The notes below the pieces were generated by a model. The model had not been told where the DNA came from and made no database searches. It saw only the letters and a list, made by a program, of their open reading frames with translations. The translations under genes were made by a program, and so were the position numbers. This document shows, one piece after another, positions 3,827 to 6,684 of a DNA stretch of 6,684 nucleotides. Location: NCBI GenBank assembly GCA_007118195.1, contig SKSA01000366.1, positions 1-6,684 on the forward strand, written 5' to 3'. The DNA comes from Anaerobacillus sp. (GTDB taxonomy: Bacteria; Bacillota; Bacilli; Bacillales; Anaerobacillaceae). The first letter of the stretch is position 1. Each line of letters begins with the position of its first letter.

Positions 3827-6651
3827 GAAATTATCGTTGGATTTATCTTTTACCGGTATTATGGATTGCGATAGGGGTATGGCTTCATATTAACGCACCA
3901 AATATGGAACAGCTCGTTCGTGAACAAGGGCAAATATCTGTTCCTGATGGCTATCCTTCAAAAATAAAAGCAGAGATGTTGAAGGAACATGGTGGTGCAA
4001 CAGGGGAAGCTGTACTCGTAGTTTATCACGATAAAGATGGTCTGAAAAATGGTCAAATACAAAAGGTAGAAGAGCATATCACTCAAATAGGCACGCATAT
4101 CGGTGGATCTAAGGTAGAGCAAATTATTACCCCTTTTGATAATGAAGAGCAAAAGGAAATCTTGATTAGTGATGATGAGACGACGATGATGGTTATTTTA
4201 ATGGTCGATATGAAAATGACAGAAGTGACATACGTACGTCCTGAAATTGAAAAGGCAGTTACTGTTGAAGGTGTTCGCTCGTTTTTAACAGGATCCTCCA
4301 TTATCGCTGAAGACGTTATTATTAGTTCAGAGGAAGGACTAGCGAAAACGGAAATAATAACGGTTGTCTTTGTATTAGGAATTTTACTTTTAGTATTTCG
4401 TTCGTTAGCAGCTCCTTTCATTCCACTTATTACGGTGGGGGCATCCTACTTAGTGAGTGTTTCGATCGTTGCTTATATGATTGAATATTTAAATTTTCCA
4501 GTTTCAAATTTTACGCAAATTTTTATCGTAGCCGTCTTGTTTGGGATTGGAACTGATTATTGCATTCTCTTATTAACACGATTTAAAGAAGAACTAATTC
4601 AAGGGAAAAGTCGCGTTGATGCAATGGTTTCAACGTATCGAGCGGTTGGAGCTACAGTTTTTTTCAGTGCTTTAACTGGATTTATCGGCTTTTTTGCCAT
4701 CGGTTTTGCCAACTTTGACTTATACCGCTCAGCAGTAAGTGTTGCTGTTGGAATTGTAGTTCTCGTGATTGGGCTTTGGGTTTGGGTACCGACAGCGATG
4801 CTTCTTTTAGGTGAAAAGTTATTTTGGCCAACAAGAGGAGGTTTAACGAAAAATAATAGTAGGTTATGGGATAAACTTGGACGCTTTTCAGTTTACAAGC
4901 CTGGTTGGACGCTAATCGTTTTAGCGTTATTATTAGTGCCGGCTTTGTTGTCTTTTAGAGGAGCAACATCAATGGATACGCTAAGTGAAATATCTAATGA
5001 ATATGATTCGGTCTTAGCTTTTGAAATCATCTCTGAGAAATTTAATGAAGGGCAAGCGTTTCCAGTAAACGTTGTTTTAGAAAATGATGAAGAGTGGAAT
5101 CAACAAGATTGGCTCCCGTATATCGAGCTTCTTACTCAAGAACTAACGAAAATTGAAGGAGTAAAAGAGGTTCGTAGTGCGACTCAGCCAAAAGGAGAGA
5201 AAATAGACGAATTTACAATCCCCTATTTAGTGGGCGAGGTCGATGACGGACTAGAAGAAGTGGTTGATGGACTAGAAGAAGTTCGTGAAGCGCTTTATGA
5301 AATTGCTGATGAATTAACAGAAAGCCAAGCGGATATGAGGTCCGCCCAAGATGACGTTGATGAGCTTGTGGGTGGCACAAAGGAGCTTGAAGAAGGAACA
5401 GAACAATTAGCAACGGAAATGGAGAAAGTTAGTGAGGGGACTCGCCAATCTGCGGCTGGTTTAGCTCAGTTAAATGAAAGTGTTGCTGCGATCGAGTCGC
5501 AAATGAGGCAGTTAACAGTAGGTGGAATGCTTCCTCCTGAAATGAGTATTGCTATTTTAGAACTAGCAGAAGGGTTAGGGCAAGTTAGTGGGGGAATGTC
5601 CGAAATCGAAGGTGGATTAACAGAACTCGGTGCAGGACAAGAAGAAATTGCCTCGGGTACTAGTAAGGTTGCATCAGGAATTGGCGAAGTCCGCGAAGGT
5701 CAAGATGAAATTGGAGATGCCTTCGGTGACATAGAGGAAGCCTTTAAAGAACTTGCGGATGGTATGATTGATATTGCCGAAGGAGTTGAGGGAATTGAAG
5801 AAGGATTAGCAGAAGTTCGTGACTTGTTCCAAGAAATTTCAAATCAACGTGTTAATCCGTTATCAGGATTTTTCGTTCCACAATCGGTCCTTGAGGGTGG
5901 TGACTTAGATCAAGTATGGGATACGTTTGCAACACCTAACTTTCGAGTCGCAAAGTTTGATGTCATTCTTGACGTTTACCCTTACAGTAATGAAGCCATT
6001 GAAGTGGTCGATGTTATAGAAGAGAGAATGGCCATTGCTTTAAAAGGAACACCATTTGAAGATAACCGTTTCTCTATCGGTGGTTTAGCGAGTGTGAACC
6101 GCGATTTAAAAACCATTTCGGATGAAGATTTTAATCGCACGGCATTGATTATGTTATTAGGGATTTTCATCGTACTCGTGTTGTTGTTACGATCTCTCGT
6201 TATGCCGCTTTACATTATGGCATCACTAATTATTACGTATATTGCGTCAATTTCCTTCACGGAGATAATTTTTATCAATATTCTCGGTCATGCGGGAATT
6301 AGTTGGGCTGTACCATTTTTTGGATTTGTTATGCTAATGGCGCTAGGGGTTGATTATTCCATTTTCTTAATGGGACGTTTTGGTGAAAACGTGAAAGATT
6401 TACCGTTAAAGCCGGCATTAATCAGCGCAATGGGACAGATCGGAACGGTTATTTTATCAGCTGCCATCATTTTAGCAGGTACGTTTGGTGCGATGATGCC
6501 GTCTGGAGTTTTATCGCTACTACAAATTGCTACACTTGTATTAACAGGCTTGTTACTTTATGCATTTGTCATGTTACCATTATTTATACCTGTGATGGTT
6601 CAACTGTTTGGCGATAAAAACTGGTGGCCGTTTAAAAAAGAGTTGAAGTAA
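3823..6651 (+). CDS. MMPL/RND-family membrane transporter with extended coiled-coil loop (YdgH-like)
   Basis: A 942-residue exporter of the MMPL branch of the RND superfamily, expected to be driven by the proton gradient and to move lipids, hydrophobic compounds or drugs out of the membrane; the substrate is unknown. Seen: membrane segment 1 at about 5-24, an outer loop to about 176, segments 2-6 between 178 and 329, segment 7 at 362-378, a large outer loop at about 380-770, and segments 8-12 from 772 to 930, giving the duplicated twelve-helix layout. Each half has the expected Asp-Tyr proton-relay motif: GIGTDY (D245, Y246) and GVDYSIF (D844, Y845). The second outer loop contains glycine-punctuated heptads at 476-566 and 581-671, then a porter-like segment up to the next membrane helix. 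An AGGAG lies 11 bases before the ATG. The start overlaps the marR stop (ATGA), so the two are co-translated and the MarR protein is the likely regulator. B. subtilis YdgH is the closest analogue I know of. Confidence 0.92.
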   Translation: MRNYRWIYLLPVLWIAIGVWLHINAPNMEQLVREQGQISVPDGYPSKIKAEMLKEHGGATGEAVLVVYHDKDGLKNGQIQKVEEHITQIGTHIGGSKVEQIITPFDNEEQKEILISDDETTMMVILMVDMKMTEVTYVRPEIEKAVTVEGVRSFLTGSSIIAEDVIISSEEGLAKTEIITVVFVLGILLLVFRSLAAPFIPLITVGASYLVSVSIVAYMIEYLNFPVSNFTQIFIVAVLFGIGTDYCILLLTRFKEELIQGKSRVDAMVSTYRAVGATVFFSALTGFIGFFAIGFANFDLYRSAVSVAVGIVVLVIGLWVWVPTAMLLLGEKLFWPTRGGLTKNNSRLWDKLGRFSVYKPGWTLIVLALLLVPALLSFRGATSMDTLSEISNEYDSVLAFEIISEKFNEGQAFPVNVVLENDEEWNQQDWLPYIELLTQELTKIEGVKEVRSATQPKGEKIDEFTIPYLVGEVDDGLEEVVDGLEEVREALYEIADELTESQADMRSAQDDVDELVGGTKELEEGTEQLATEMEKVSEGTRQSAAGLAQLNESVAAIESQMRQLTVGGMLPPEMSIAILELAEGLGQVSGGMSEIEGGLTELGAGQEEIASGTSKVASGIGEVREGQDEIGDAFGDIEEAFKELADGMIDIAEGVEGIEEGLAEVRDLFQEISNQRVNPLSGFFVPQSVLEGGDLDQVWDTFATPNFRVAKFDVILDVYPYSNEAIEVVDVIEERMAIALKGTPFEDNRFSIGGLASVNRDLKTISDEDFNRTALIMLLGIFIVLVLLLRSLVMPLYIMASLIITYIASISFTEIIFINILGHAGISWAVPFFGFVMLMALGVDYSIFLMGRFGENVKDLPLKPALISAMGQIGTVILSAAIILAGTFGAMMPSGVLSLLQIATLVLTGLLLYAFVMLPLFIPVMVQLFGDKNWWPFKKELK

Positions 6652-6684
6652 TTGCTTAGGGGGTGGCCCAAAAGTGTCTGACAC
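6652..6684. repeat. Start of a palindromic repeat or terminator, cut by window edge
   Basis: Immediately after the transporter stop codon comes a G-rich stretch, GGGGGTGGCCC, then AAAA and the perfect odd palindrome GTGTC-T-GACAC (6674-6684). From memory, similar GTGTCTGACAC-centred inverted repeats are dispersed between genes in Bacillus relatives, where a complete copy would continue as CCTTTTGGG-like sequence pairing with the left part. Only the left half is present here, so whether it is a full hairpin terminator or a dispersed repeat cannot be seen. Confidence 0.4.

Noticed and set aside
4083..4421. Minus-strand 112-residue frame inside the MMPL gene, with other minus frames at 3958-4152, 5213-5413 and 5982-6170
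   Set aside because: All lie antisense within a long, well-supported coding sequence, have no ribosome binding sites of note, and show low-complexity translations typical of antisense shadows.
5236..5840. DNA tandem repeat in the middle of the MMPL gene
   Set aside because: The periodicity is at the protein level (heptads). The codons are too diverged for the DNA to count as a tandem repeat; only GATGGACTAGAAGAA-like units recur closely, at the left end.

Overview
The window looks like chromosomal DNA from a low-GC Gram-positive bacterium of the Bacillaceae, possibly a halo- or alkaliphilic relative of Bacillus. The reasons are the AT-rich composition, strong AGGAGG-type ribosome binding sites, a DUF2515 (YppC-like) gene, and a MarR/MMPL pair that resembles the B. 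subtilis ydgG-ydgH arrangement. The species assignment is inference. No tRNA, rRNA, CRISPR array, transposase or phage gene is visible.

Left part (1-3134), all genes on the minus strand. Reading in the direction of transcription: rarD, an EamA-type permease (2157-3098); a 320-base gap holding a large imperfect palindrome; a DUF2515 protein of unknown function (619-1836); a 64-base gap holding a hairpin whose 3' arm is the ribosome binding site of the next gene; and the first 184 codons of a ProC-type pyrroline-5-carboxylate reductase that runs off the left edge (1-554).

Middle (3135-3370). This is a divergent intergenic region between rarD and marR. It is rich in short inverted repeats (TAAAC/GTTTA boxes and a GATATAAACT...AGTTTATATC pair) that overlap a plausible forward promoter, which is the layout expected for MarR autoregulation.

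Right part (3371-6651), plus strand. A two-gene operon with ATGA start/stop overlap encodes a MarR-family regulator and a 942-residue RND/MMPL-type membrane transporter. The regulator probably controls both genes, and so expression of the exporter. The exporter's second extracytoplasmic loop carries two glycine-punctuated heptad arms of 13 heptads each around a Pro-Pro turn, a probable coiled-coil hairpin. After the operon, at the right edge, a GC-rich stretch ending in the palindrome GTGTCTGACAC begins what looks like a dispersed palindromic repeat or terminator cut by the window boundary.

I see no clearly undescribed multi-gene system. The points most worth a second look are the extended hairpin loop of the MMPL protein, the Shine-Dalgarno-masking hairpin before proC, and the unexplained palindrome with an adjacent well-positioned nine-codon reading frame between rarD and the DUF2515 gene.
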